A DNA stretch of 64,000 nt from Mucilaginibacter saanensis (GTDB lineage: Bacteria > Bacteroidota > Bacteroidia > Sphingobacteriales > Sphingobacteriaceae), in contig NZ_JACHBZ010000006.1 of assembly GCF_014200575.1 (NCBI RefSeq), forward strand, positions 62,001 through 126,000. The letters are read 5' to 3'. The position numbers and the translations under genes are program-made. Position 1 is the stretch's first letter, and every line of letters starts with the position of its first letter. Positions 37,701-45,168 of the stretch are shown piece by piece. The notes beneath the pieces were generated by a model. The model was not told the DNA's origin. It ran no database searches and was given only the letters and a program-made list of their open reading frames with translations.

Positions 37701-37815
37701 CAAAGGCCCGGATCCGGAGATCAATGTAACTGCCGATCCTAACGTACAGGGGTATGACCTGGGTACACCTCCAATACCACGTACACTGCAGGTTGGCGCT
37801 AACATCACCTTTTAA
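34708..37815 (+). CDS. SusC/RagA family TonB-dependent transporter (sulfur/peptide locus)
   Basis: 1035 aa. Signal peptide (about 1-29, LITLLLLFSIPIILRAQ), carboxypeptidase-D-like domain (about 40-115), plug with YVIDGVFI and SILKDADATAIYGARAANG (about 200-255), and a beta-barrel to the C-terminal LQVGANITF. It heads a run of eight genes on the same strand. The SusD partner follows after 18 bases. The downstream peptidase and sulfur-oxidation genes suggest that the imported compound is not a normal glycan. Confidence 0.95.
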   Translation: MEIYIHAIPFYKKLITLLLLFSIPIILRAQTEEPATINSHLTGAVIDAVTHESLPGAAVQIAGTTHSVATDKDGRFSFVTGQKFPYTLIITYIGYDKQEVTANGSPVTILLKQSIRALNDVVVVGYGTQSRKSLTGSVSTINADEVRNKPVASFDQQLQGKAAGVQVTAGTGIPGDGLFFRIRGSTSINAGNDPLYVIDGVFINNQSLQKITTQGQANNPLADINPADIESISILKDADATAIYGARAANGVVLITTKRGKYNTAPKVNLNTYFGFATAPKLWNLVTGPEHAELVNELYRNTEADAIAAGNQSAIATYQYQPFRALTDNPTASPAPRGLPQDQPTYDRLHDVFRTGFIQNYDASVSGGNDKTRYYVGGGFNSQQADLKTNDFQRGSFKFNLDQKISDIFSIGTSTLLSQTYRTNARVGDGPQGGILQSALHTPTYLPKVNADGSPAKWAGFDNLDVLINNTNMHSKSDRLISNIYADANITPDLKFRTSWSVDYNTYNEYQYWNSTTILGAANHNLGTSSISTNSIWTNEQTLTYNKVIANKHTFSALVGNTLQGNVNAQTLAQGTNFPNDSYQQIASASSTTSSSLENKYNLSSFFSRVTYNYAGKYFIEGNFRADASSKFGKDHRWGYFPSAGVAWQAKEEDFLKNVNFISNLKIRSSIGLTGNQNGINNFASRGLWQAGANYQDNPGTVPFQLANPDLKWETTRQINVGLDAGFFNNRLGLEFNVYDKYTTGLLLNLPLAQSSGFTSIIKNAGEMSNKGFELAINSTNIKGKDFTWQTSFNISHNANKIEKLPIPIDASYAAIRMQQGYSMNSFYVYKQLYVDPKTGNAIYQHADGTTGTTVTAADKVFDGSGLPKFFGGLNNTFTYKGFDLSVFFNFETGNKVYNNNAYFLEGGGTRDDRRAMDTYQLRRWQKPGDITDVPRLTALGSNYTLSPVSRFIEDGSFLRLSNVNLGYTLPKAVAERIKAASVRIYFSGSNLWLLTHYKGPDPEINVTADPNVQGYDLGTPPIPRTLQVGANITF

Positions 37816-37833
37816 CTATAATCAATAACAACA

Positions 37834-39177
37834 ATGAAACGACTTATATATATACTTCCATTTTTTCTCATCTTTTCGTCCTGCAAAAAGTTTCTGGATG
37901 TGCAGCCAGAGCAGCAGGTAGATGAAGCACAGGCCATTACTGATGCGGGCAGCGCAGGTACAGCTGTTAATGGTATGTACAACAGCCTTGGAGCCGATAA
38001 TTATTATGGTTCAAATTTTCCGGCTATTTCCTACCTGTACGGCAGCGATGTGGTGTGGACTGGCTCACAGGCCGCTCCGCAGGAAATCTCTGCACATAAA
38101 ACTACGGCGTTCAACAGTTATATAGGCTCGGCATGGGGCGCTATATACAAAACCATCCTGTCTGCCAATTACATTCTGGAAGCAGTGCCAAAGGTTACCG
38201 ATCCCTTGTTTACAACGGCTACCAAAAACCAGTACCTGGGCGAGGCCTATGCCGTAAGGGCACTGTCTTATTTTGACCTGGCCCGTGGCTGGGGTGGGGT
38301 ACAGCTTATTCTTACGCCAACACATACACCAACAGACCATGCCGGTATTAAACGCAGCTCGCTGGCCGATACTTATGCCCAGGTTTTAAAAGACCTGAAC
38401 GCTGCCGAGCCGTTGCTGCCTGCAACAACCAACCGGAACCGCTTTACACAAAAAACGGTTTGGGCGCTTAAGGCCAGGTATTATCTGTATAATAAACAAT
38501 GGGATCTGGCCGAGCAATATGCCACCAGGATCATCAGCGATAACGCTAACTATAACCTGCTTAAACCATACAGCGCATTTTTTGCCAACAATGCGGTAGC
38601 TACTGCCGAGTCGGTATTTGAAATTGCCTACAGCACATCATTTAAAAATGGCCATAGCGTTTGGTTTTTACCGCCAGTGTTGGGGGGCAGGCGCGAATGG
38701 GCACCATCAAGTACTTTGGTAACCTTATTAAATGACCCAACAGTTGGCGGCGGCAGGAGTGCCTTAATTGGGCAAACAGCGCCTCCCGGCAACTTGTGGT
38801 ATGGTAAATTATACTACCGTACCCCACTGGGTATCGACCCCGCGTACATTATACGGGTGGCCGAACTTTACCTTATCCGGTCCGAAGCGCGCGCGCAGCA
38901 AAATAACCTGAGCGGAGCCCTGGCCGATCTGAACGCTGTTCGTGACCGTGCGGGTATAGCGCCGTCAACAGCCGTATTGCAAGGTGATATCCTGCTGGCT
39001 ATTGAGGCCGAACGAAGGGTAGAGTTTCCGTTTGAAACCGACCGTTGGTTTAACCTGGTGCGCACCAACCGTGTAGCTGCGGTGCTGGGCATCACCGATC
39101 CGAACAAATATTTATTTCCGATACCGGCAAGCGAGCTATTGGCTGATCCGGACCTGACACCAAACCCAGGATATTAA
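37834..39177 (+). CDS. SusD/RagB family lipoprotein (sulfur/peptide locus)
   Basis: 447 aa, near the short end of the family. Lipobox Cys17 (LIFSSC). SusD helical repeat segments (YLGEAYAVRALSYFDLARGW, about 132-151) and the C-terminal ERRVEFPFETDRWFNLVR followed by YLFPIPASE are typical. Surface ligand-capture partner of the preceding SusC. Confidence 0.93.
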   Translation: MKRLIYILPFFLIFSSCKKFLDVQPEQQVDEAQAITDAGSAGTAVNGMYNSLGADNYYGSNFPAISYLYGSDVVWTGSQAAPQEISAHKTTAFNSYIGSAWGAIYKTILSANYILEAVPKVTDPLFTTATKNQYLGEAYAVRALSYFDLARGWGGVQLILTPTHTPTDHAGIKRSSLADTYAQVLKDLNAAEPLLPATTNRNRFTQKTVWALKARYYLYNKQWDLAEQYATRIISDNANYNLLKPYSAFFANNAVATAESVFEIAYSTSFKNGHSVWFLPPVLGGRREWAPSSTLVTLLNDPTVGGGRSALIGQTAPPGNLWYGKLYYRTPLGIDPAYIIRVAELYLIRSEARAQQNNLSGALADLNAVRDRAGIAPSTAVLQGDILLAIEAERRVEFPFETDRWFNLVRTNRVAAVLGITDPNKYLFPIPASELLADPDLTPNPGY

Positions 39178-39195
39178 TCATCAAATAAAAATCAC

Positions 39196-40080
39196 ATGAA
39201 AAAGATCATCAATTTGTTTTTAGCCCTGTTTGTTTTTAGCGCGGTTAATGTATTTGCTCAAAAGGCAACAGGCCCTGTAGGGCCTGACAAAGGCTCGCTG
39301 GTAATTGTTGGCGGCGGTAACGTTGGCCCCGAAATCTGGGCGCGTTTTGTAGAGCTTGCCGGTGGCGCTAATGCCAACATTATTTATGTACCTACGGCAG
39401 GTGACGACTCCACCATTGTAAAAAATGATAAAACAGTAAAAACCTTGCTTGGTCTGGGCGTTAAAAGTGTAATAACCTTGCACACCCGCGACCCTAAAGT
39501 GGCCAATACCGAAAAATTTGTTGAGCCTCTCCGTAAAGCTACCGGGGTTTGGTTTGAGGGTGGCCGCCAGTGGAAAATTGCTGATGCATACCTGGGGACG
39601 CTAACCCAAAAGGAGTTTAAGGCACTGCTTGACAGGGGCGGAGTAATTGGCGGTACATCCGCAGGGGCCACAATCCAGGGTTCATATCTTTTCCGCGGCG
39701 ATACCAAAGGCAATACCGTACTGGTAGGCGACCATACCCAGGGACTTGATTTTATACACAACGTAGCTATTGACCAGCATATTTTGAAACGTAACCGCCA
39801 GTTTGATCTGCTGAGCTTTATTAAAACCCGCCCCGATTTGCTGGGTATCGGTATTGATGAAGGTACAGCCATCGTGGTTCATCAAAATACTTTTGAGGTA
39901 ATAGGCGCATCCTATGTGGGTATTTATGATGCCAATAATTTTGCTGGTTCTGTTAAAAATCCATCCAGTGACTCGGGCAACAACGGGCCTTTCTACTACC
40001 TAAAAAAAGGCGAAAAGTTTGACCTGTTAAACCGTAAGGCGCTATTGCCAAAAACAACGGCGGCCAAAACAAGCAATTAA
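39196..40080 (+). CDS. Secreted cyanophycinase-like peptidase (family S51)
   Basis: 294 aa with a signal peptide (about 1-21, ending VFAQ). Glutamine-amidotransferase-like fold with the nucleophile Ser155 in GGTSAGAT, plus VIVGGGNVG near the N-terminus and the GIDEGTAIV segment (about 219). S51 enzymes cleave aspartyl or isoaspartyl bonds in short peptides or cyanophycin. Placed 18 bases after SusD, so it most likely processes the compound taken up by the SusC/SusD pair in the periplasm. The exact substrate is unknown; secreted Bacteroidota members are often named cyanophycinase without biochemical proof. Confidence 0.85.
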   Translation: MKKIINLFLALFVFSAVNVFAQKATGPVGPDKGSLVIVGGGNVGPEIWARFVELAGGANANIIYVPTAGDDSTIVKNDKTVKTLLGLGVKSVITLHTRDPKVANTEKFVEPLRKATGVWFEGGRQWKIADAYLGTLTQKEFKALLDRGGVIGGTSAGATIQGSYLFRGDTKGNTVLVGDHTQGLDFIHNVAIDQHILKRNRQFDLLSFIKTRPDLLGIGIDEGTAIVVHQNTFEVIGASYVGIYDANNFAGSVKNPSSDSGNNGPFYYLKKGEKFDLLNRKALLPKTTAAKTSN

Positions 40081-40098
40081 TATCTAAAGGACATAAAA

Positions 40099-40171
40099 AG
40101 CCGGGTGACTGAGTGGCTAAGTGCGGGTCTGCAAAACCCTTTACGGCAGTTCGAACCTGCCCCCGGCGTCA
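40099..40171 (+). tRNA. tRNA-Cys (GCA), with two stem mismatches
   Basis: A full cloverleaf can be drawn: acceptor GCCGGG/CCCGGC with an A-G mismatch at the end pair, 3-bp D stem (ACT/AGT) with the 13-22 mismatch that tRNA-Cys often has, D loop with GG, anticodon stem GGGT/ACCC (outermost pair C-T), loop CTGCAAA with anticodon GCA, a short variable loop, and a perfect T arm GGCAG-TTCGAAC-CTGCC. The discriminator base is U, as in tRNA-Cys. CCA is not encoded (CAG follows). The mismatches could mean a slightly degenerate copy. It lies between the peptidase and first DoxX gene, on the same strand. Confidence 0.65.
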
Positions 40172-40210
40172 GAAAAAAAACCACCACCATAGTAAACAAA
40201 CATTAAAACA

Positions 40211-41572
40211 ATGAACGCACTAAAAGGATCATTATCAAATGATGAATGGAAAGGATATGAAAAGTGGGCTTTTCGCATCTTCGCCATTTATTTCTTTATC
40301 CAGGCAGTACCGCTCGACTGGAAGTTTTACCGTAACCTGTTTTCCATTAACTGGCTGCATTTGCGGTTTAGCGATATATTTTACATCAGCCGTTACACGC
40401 CGCAATTTTTATCAAACGGTGCCTCAACCGGGTGGGGCATTAACTCCTATGGCGATTGGGGAATTGTATTGCTGATAGCCATTATAGGTGCCGCTATCTG
40501 GGCAAACCGCGATAAAGGCAATCTAAACTATGATAAACTGTACTATTGGATCCGCGTTATTGTACGTTACCGCCTGGCTATTGGTATCATTGCTTACGGC
40601 TTTATTAAATTTTTTCCGCTACAATCACCTTCTCCCTCAATAAGCAACCTGAATACGCATTACGGTGAGTTTAGCCGCTGGAAACTGTTTTCGTTAAGTT
40701 TGGGTATTGTTCCAAACTATGAATCGTTTCTTGGTTTGGTAGAGATACTGGCCGGTTCGTTGCTGCTGTTCCGCAAAACATCAACCATTGGTGCCCTGCT
40801 GGTAGTGATTTTTACCGGTAACGTTTTCATGTCAAACTTAGCCTACGAAGGGGGCGAAGCCCCTTATAGCCTGTATTTAATAACACTGGGACTGTTTTTA
40901 TTGACCTTTGATATTGTACGGCTGTTTACGCTTATAGCTTTGGAGCGGCCAACACAACCTAATAAATTTAAACCGGTGTTGCCTCAAAAATGGCAACAGG
41001 CAAGGCTGGTATTAAAAACGGTGTTTATTTTCTTTTTTGTTTTTCTGTACGGATATAAAACATGGTCGGCCTATCACCATGATGTTTACCAGTATCCGCA
41101 ATCGGCAGGACTAAAAGGCGCCACCGGTTTGTATGATGTAAGCGAATTTAAGATCAATAGCGCAGCGTTGCCATACTCGGCAACCGATACTAACCGCTGG
41201 AAAAATGTTGTTTTTGAAAAATGGGCAACCATTAGCATCGGTACCAACCAGCCGGTTAAAGTTGATTCGGCCGTTACGGAAGAGATCAATGACCGCGATG
41301 CCGACCGCAGCTACGAAGAAGCCGGATCTGTTGGTCGTAAGTATTACAGCTATCAGGTTGATACGGCTAAGCAGGAGCTTATCCTTCAAAACAAAAATCA
41401 CAATTATCCAAATGATAAACTGGTGCTGCATTTCAGCAGGCCTGATAACTCCAACCTGGTATTATCAGGTGTTGCCGGTAAGGATACCGTGTACGCTGTG
41501 TTAAACAGGATTAATAAAAAGTATCTTTTAGAAGAAGCCGCCAGTGGCCGTAACAAAGCAATTAAACTTTGA
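40211..41572 (+). CDS. DoxX-like membrane protein with C-terminal extracytoplasmic domain (paralogue 1)
   Basis: 453 aa. About seven membrane helices in the first 290 residues, with the DoxX-like core YYWIRVIVRYRLAIGIIAYG (about 115-134) and LVEILAGSLLLFRKTSTIGA (about 177-196); then a last helix (VFIFFFVFLYGYKTW) and a soluble domain of about 150 residues rich in charged residues. DoxX/DoxD proteins include the quinone-reducing subunit of thiosulfate:quinone oxidoreductase and other redox-linked membrane proteins. Co-location with a sulfite-dehydrogenase module supports a part in moving electrons from sulfur compounds to quinone, but this is inferred. Confidence 0.75.
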   Translation: MNALKGSLSNDEWKGYEKWAFRIFAIYFFIQAVPLDWKFYRNLFSINWLHLRFSDIFYISRYTPQFLSNGASTGWGINSYGDWGIVLLIAIIGAAIWANRDKGNLNYDKLYYWIRVIVRYRLAIGIIAYGFIKFFPLQSPSPSISNLNTHYGEFSRWKLFSLSLGIVPNYESFLGLVEILAGSLLLFRKTSTIGALLVVIFTGNVFMSNLAYEGGEAPYSLYLITLGLFLLTFDIVRLFTLIALERPTQPNKFKPVLPQKWQQARLVLKTVFIFFFVFLYGYKTWSAYHHDVYQYPQSAGLKGATGLYDVSEFKINSAALPYSATDTNRWKNVVFEKWATISIGTNQPVKVDSAVTEEINDRDADRSYEEAGSVGRKYYSYQVDTAKQELILQNKNHNYPNDKLVLHFSRPDNSNLVLSGVAGKDTVYAVLNRINKKYLLEEAASGRNKAIKL

Positions 41573-41604
41573 TAATCAGGTATTAAAATTAAAAGAATTT
41601 GATC

Positions 41605-43221
41605 ATGTCAGCAGAAATTCATTCTACCACTATAAACCAGGAACAAGCGCAAAGGCCGGATGCCGCCGCCGCTCCGGCAACTGCAGGGGTGCAGCCATCA
41701 GGTACCTGGAAAACCTATCAAAAAATATTGTTCCGTATTGCATTTGTGTTTTTTGTGGTGATGAGCATCCCCACATCAGCCGAGTGGTATAAAAACCTGG
41801 TGGGCATCAACTGGTTTCACCTGCATTACCGCGATCTGTATGATATTGCCCGTTTTCAGCCATCACTGGTTCGTTTCCAAACCCCGGCTTACAACTTAAT
41901 AGGTTATGCTGATTGGATAGCCGCGCTGCTCATTGGGGTAGTTGGCGGGTTAATCTGGACAGCTATTGACCGTAAGGCGAAGGCTTATGACACCCTTTAC
42001 TATTGGTTAAGGGTAATTGTACGTTATCGTGCCGGTATAGGCATTATTGGCTTTGGTTTTACCAAATTGTTTCCGGTGCAGCTGCCATATCCTTCATTAG
42101 GTTTGCTGAATACCAACTTTGGCGATCTGACGGCGCAAAAAATATACTGGTTATCCATAGGCATTGTGCCCTGGTACCAGGTATTTGCCGGTATTGTGGA
42201 AGTGGCAGCAGGCGCCTTGTTATTTTTCCGCCGCACTACTTTATTAGGGGCCATATTATTGTTTGGGGCCCTGGGCGATATCACTTTCGTTAATATCTCT
42301 TATGATGGCGGAGTGCATGTTTACGCGTCATATTTTGTACTGTTTGCCGCATTTTTAATTATTTATGATGTGCCCAAACTTTATAACCTGTTGATACTGG
42401 AGCGTTACACCGTACCGGCTAATTTTTATCCTTCGTTTTCTAAAAAATGGTTAAAATATACCCGCATTGTTTTAAAGGTGGCTACCATCTGGATATTTTT
42501 GGTGGTGCTGTTTTACATTCAGTATATCAATTTCAGGTATGATCCGTACAAACAGCCTGCTACAACAGGGGTTAAGGAACTTCGGGGTAATTACAACGTA
42601 ACCTCGTTCCGGATCAATAACCAGGAAATTCCATACTCGCCTTTAGATTCTGTCAGATGGAGCGAAGCTACGTTTGAAAACTGGTCCACCCTTACTTTTA
42701 AGGTGAACCGGGCCGTACCGCTTGACCTCTCCAACGGCGGCGGCTCGCCCATGCGCGACATTAACCGGACGTTTGAACTTACAGGTGTTGCCGGCGGTCA
42801 GCGTGTATTTTACTATGAGGCCGATACCGTGAACCATGTGCTTTATCTGCAAGACAAATACGTGGCATCAAACAGAAGAAGTAAAGGCAAAGGTGAAAAT
42901 GGCGATCATGCTGGTAAAAACAGAAAAGGCAAAGGGGATAAAAAAGATTGGATACCCCGGGAAGCCCGCGCCAATATCAGGGATGAGAATACGGCTATTG
43001 ATAAAATTGCCCTGTCAAGCCGCCGCACCACAGGTATAGCCGATGAGCTGAAAGATAAACGCAAGCGTAACCATATGATATTAACCTACAGCACTACCGA
43101 TGGCAACCATGTTGTTTTAACGGGTATTAACGAGCATAAGGATTCTATTTACGTAGTACTTGACAAAGTAAACCGCCAATACGCCTTAAAAGAAAGTAAA
43201 TTGCAGGCAGGCAAGTATTAA
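41605..43221 (+). CDS. DoxX-like membrane protein (paralogue 2, with basic insert)
   Basis: 538 aa from ATG 41605 (a TTG two codons earlier is less likely). Same layout as the preceding gene: core YYWLRVIVRYRAGIGIIGFG and IVEVAAGALLFFRRTTLLGA, then a C-terminal soluble domain beginning YNVTSFRINNQEIPYSP. The two proteins align over their whole length and clearly arose by tandem duplication. This copy has an extra Lys/Arg/Gly-rich low-complexity segment (about 421-488) in the soluble domain and a longer Ala/Pro-rich N-terminus. The pair may form a heteromer. Function inferred as for paralogue 1. Confidence 0.75.
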   Translation: MSAEIHSTTINQEQAQRPDAAAAPATAGVQPSGTWKTYQKILFRIAFVFFVVMSIPTSAEWYKNLVGINWFHLHYRDLYDIARFQPSLVRFQTPAYNLIGYADWIAALLIGVVGGLIWTAIDRKAKAYDTLYYWLRVIVRYRAGIGIIGFGFTKLFPVQLPYPSLGLLNTNFGDLTAQKIYWLSIGIVPWYQVFAGIVEVAAGALLFFRRTTLLGAILLFGALGDITFVNISYDGGVHVYASYFVLFAAFLIIYDVPKLYNLLILERYTVPANFYPSFSKKWLKYTRIVLKVATIWIFLVVLFYIQYINFRYDPYKQPATTGVKELRGNYNVTSFRINNQEIPYSPLDSVRWSEATFENWSTLTFKVNRAVPLDLSNGGGSPMRDINRTFELTGVAGGQRVFYYEADTVNHVLYLQDKYVASNRRSKGKGENGDHAGKNRKGKGDKKDWIPREARANIRDENTAIDKIALSSRRTTGIADELKDKRKRNHMILTYSTTDGNHVVLTGINEHKDSIYVVLDKVNRQYALKESKLQAGKY

Positions 43222-43264
43222 AGCTGCCGCATTGATTCACCACCAAATCACACCATATAAATTT

Positions 43265-44518
43265 ATGTCATCAACAAAAAAGTTAACCTTACACGAAGAC
43301 TGGGCCGTAGTTATCCTGGGATCGCTGATCATTCTGCTAAGTATCGGCGGTTTAACATTAACCGTTCCTGTATTTAGCTGGGCCAGTGCCGACCAGCTTT
43401 TTACCAATGTTTTTAACGCCGCTAACTTGGCCACAATCGGTATTCAATTCCTGTTTGTTTTTGTAATTGCTGCGCTGGGCGCACTGCTTATGGGTAAGCC
43501 ATTAAAAAACTATGCAATCATGTTTCCGTTTGTTTACGTGCTTACTATTATCGCACTTATTATTGCGGGTAACATACATGCCAAAACCTACGGTATTGAG
43601 GCTGTAATATTCAGTTTGGCCATAGGTTTGGTTATTGGCAATTTCTTTAAACTGCCCGAGTGGTTAAAATCGGCCCTGTCAACAGAGCTGTATGTAAAAG
43701 TAGGGTTGGTGCTGTTAGGTACCAGCGTAATTTTTTCAGACATCTTAAAGGCAGGTTCATTGGGTTTAATACAGGCCTTACTGGTAGTAACCTCCGTATG
43801 GTATTTTGCCTTTTGGGTATGTAAAAAACTTAAGGTTGACGATGAAATAGCCATGATGATATCAAGCGCGGTATCAATCTGCGGGGTTTCGGCAGCTATT
43901 GCTACGGCGGGCGCCATCAAAGGCGATTCAAAAAAGCTGTCCTACGTTATATCCATGGTATTAATTACGGCCGTGCCCATGATGATATTTATGCCTATGA
44001 TAGCGCACTATTTTCATTTTTCGCAGGAGGTGACGGGTGCCTGGCTCGGCGGTAGTATTGATACTACAGGCGCAGTTGTTGCATCAGGATCATTAGTTGG
44101 CGAGATAGCTTTAAAGGTGAGCACCATTGTGAAGTTTTCGCAAAATGTATTGCTGGGTATTGCCGCATTTGCCATCTCTATCTACTGGACGTATACCAAA
44201 CACCCTGCCGGCACCGATCCAGATAAAAAACCAACCCTGAAAGTGATATGGGAGCGTTTCCCAAAATTTGTGCTGGGCTTTATAGGTGCATCGCTGCTGT
44301 TCTCCTTTGTGGTTTCGGCCGAAACAGGTGCGCATATTAAGGATAGCTTAAAAAACTTACAAGGTTTATGGTTTGCACTGGCTTTTACCAGCATAGGTTT
44401 AGAAACCAACTTTGCCGAGCTGTTTAAAGAGAATAGCAAAAAGCCTTTGTACGCATTTTTAATAGCGCAAACCTTTAACGTTTTTATTACACTGGCTATA
44501 GCCTTTGTGTTATTTTAA
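43265..44518 (+). CDS. YeiH-type putative sulfate/sulfite exporter (UPF0324)
   Basis: 417 aa from ATG 43265 (the open frame begins at a TTG 11 codons earlier). About ten to eleven membrane helices, with the family features VKVGLVLLGTSVIFSDILKA, SAVSICGVSAAIATAGAIK and GAWLGGSIDTTGAVVASG. Members are annotated as putative sulfate exporters and in some bacteria are found with taurine or cysteate breakdown genes, where they are proposed to remove sulfate or sulfite from the cell. It lies directly before a sulfite-dehydrogenase pair, which fits this role. Confidence 0.88.
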   Translation: MSSTKKLTLHEDWAVVILGSLIILLSIGGLTLTVPVFSWASADQLFTNVFNAANLATIGIQFLFVFVIAALGALLMGKPLKNYAIMFPFVYVLTIIALIIAGNIHAKTYGIEAVIFSLAIGLVIGNFFKLPEWLKSALSTELYVKVGLVLLGTSVIFSDILKAGSLGLIQALLVVTSVWYFAFWVCKKLKVDDEIAMMISSAVSICGVSAAIATAGAIKGDSKKLSYVISMVLITAVPMMIFMPMIAHYFHFSQEVTGAWLGGSIDTTGAVVASGSLVGEIALKVSTIVKFSQNVLLGIAAFAISIYWTYTKHPAGTDPDKKPTLKVIWERFPKFVLGFIGASLLFSFVVSAETGAHIKDSLKNLQGLWFALAFTSIGLETNFAELFKENSKKPLYAFLIAQTFNVFITLAIAFVLF

Positions 44519-44530
44519 TAATGCTCACGA

Positions 44531-45148
44531 ATGGCGAGGCAATTAAACAACCGGAGTAAATACGGAGCCATTGCTTTAGGCTTACTGCTGATAGTTGTGC
44601 TTGGCGCATACAGTTATAACGGAGGGGTAGGGGAACCTGCTCCCTCCATCACTGCCGATACTGCACAATGGCCTGCAACTTTTGGTTTTGGTAAGCCAGC
44701 TACTCCGCAGCAAATTGCCGCCTGGGATATTGATGTTCGCCCGGATGGGCTTGGGTTGCCTGTGGGGGCGGGTACAGTGGCGCAAGGTAAGATCATTTAT
44801 TTGGCGAAATGTGCCGCCTGCCATGGCTCTGCCGAAAAGGTGGTGCCCGGTGTAAAGCTGCCAGCTCCGGTTTTGGTAAGCGATAGTGCATCAAAAGTAA
44901 AAGCTATTGGCAATTACTGGCCCTATGCCAGTACCGTGTTTGATTATATACGCCGGTCCATGCCTTATAATTTGCCTGGTTCGCTCACCGATAATGAAGT
45001 GTATGGCGTAACTGCATACATTTTAAACGCCAATAAAATATTAAAGCCAGATGCCGTACTAAATGCGCAAACCTTACCACGCATAGTAATGCCCGCTCAA
45101 AAATTATATATCAATGACGACCGCCGCGGCGGCCCCGAAGTGCGGTGA
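44531..45148 (+). CDS. SoxD-like c-type cytochrome (electron acceptor of sulfite dehydrogenase)
   Basis: 205 aa. A single N-terminal membrane anchor or signal (about 12-28) and one haem c site, CAACH (94-98). The stretch NYWPYASTVFDYIRRSMPYN and then PGSLTDNEVYGVTAYIL is strongly reminiscent of SoxD and of cytochrome subunits that accept electrons from SoxC- or SorA-type sulfite dehydrogenases; the Met in RSMPYN is the probable axial ligand. The gene is 12 bases after the exporter and 20 bases before the molybdoenzyme, so the pair are surely partners. Confidence 0.88.
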   Translation: MARQLNNRSKYGAIALGLLLIVVLGAYSYNGGVGEPAPSITADTAQWPATFGFGKPATPQQIAAWDIDVRPDGLGLPVGAGTVAQGKIIYLAKCAACHGSAEKVVPGVKLPAPVLVSDSASKVKAIGNYWPYASTVFDYIRRSMPYNLPGSLTDNEVYGVTAYILNANKILKPDAVLNAQTLPRIVMPAQKLYINDDRRGGPEVR

Positions 45149-45168
45149 TATACCCTTGACTCATAGAA

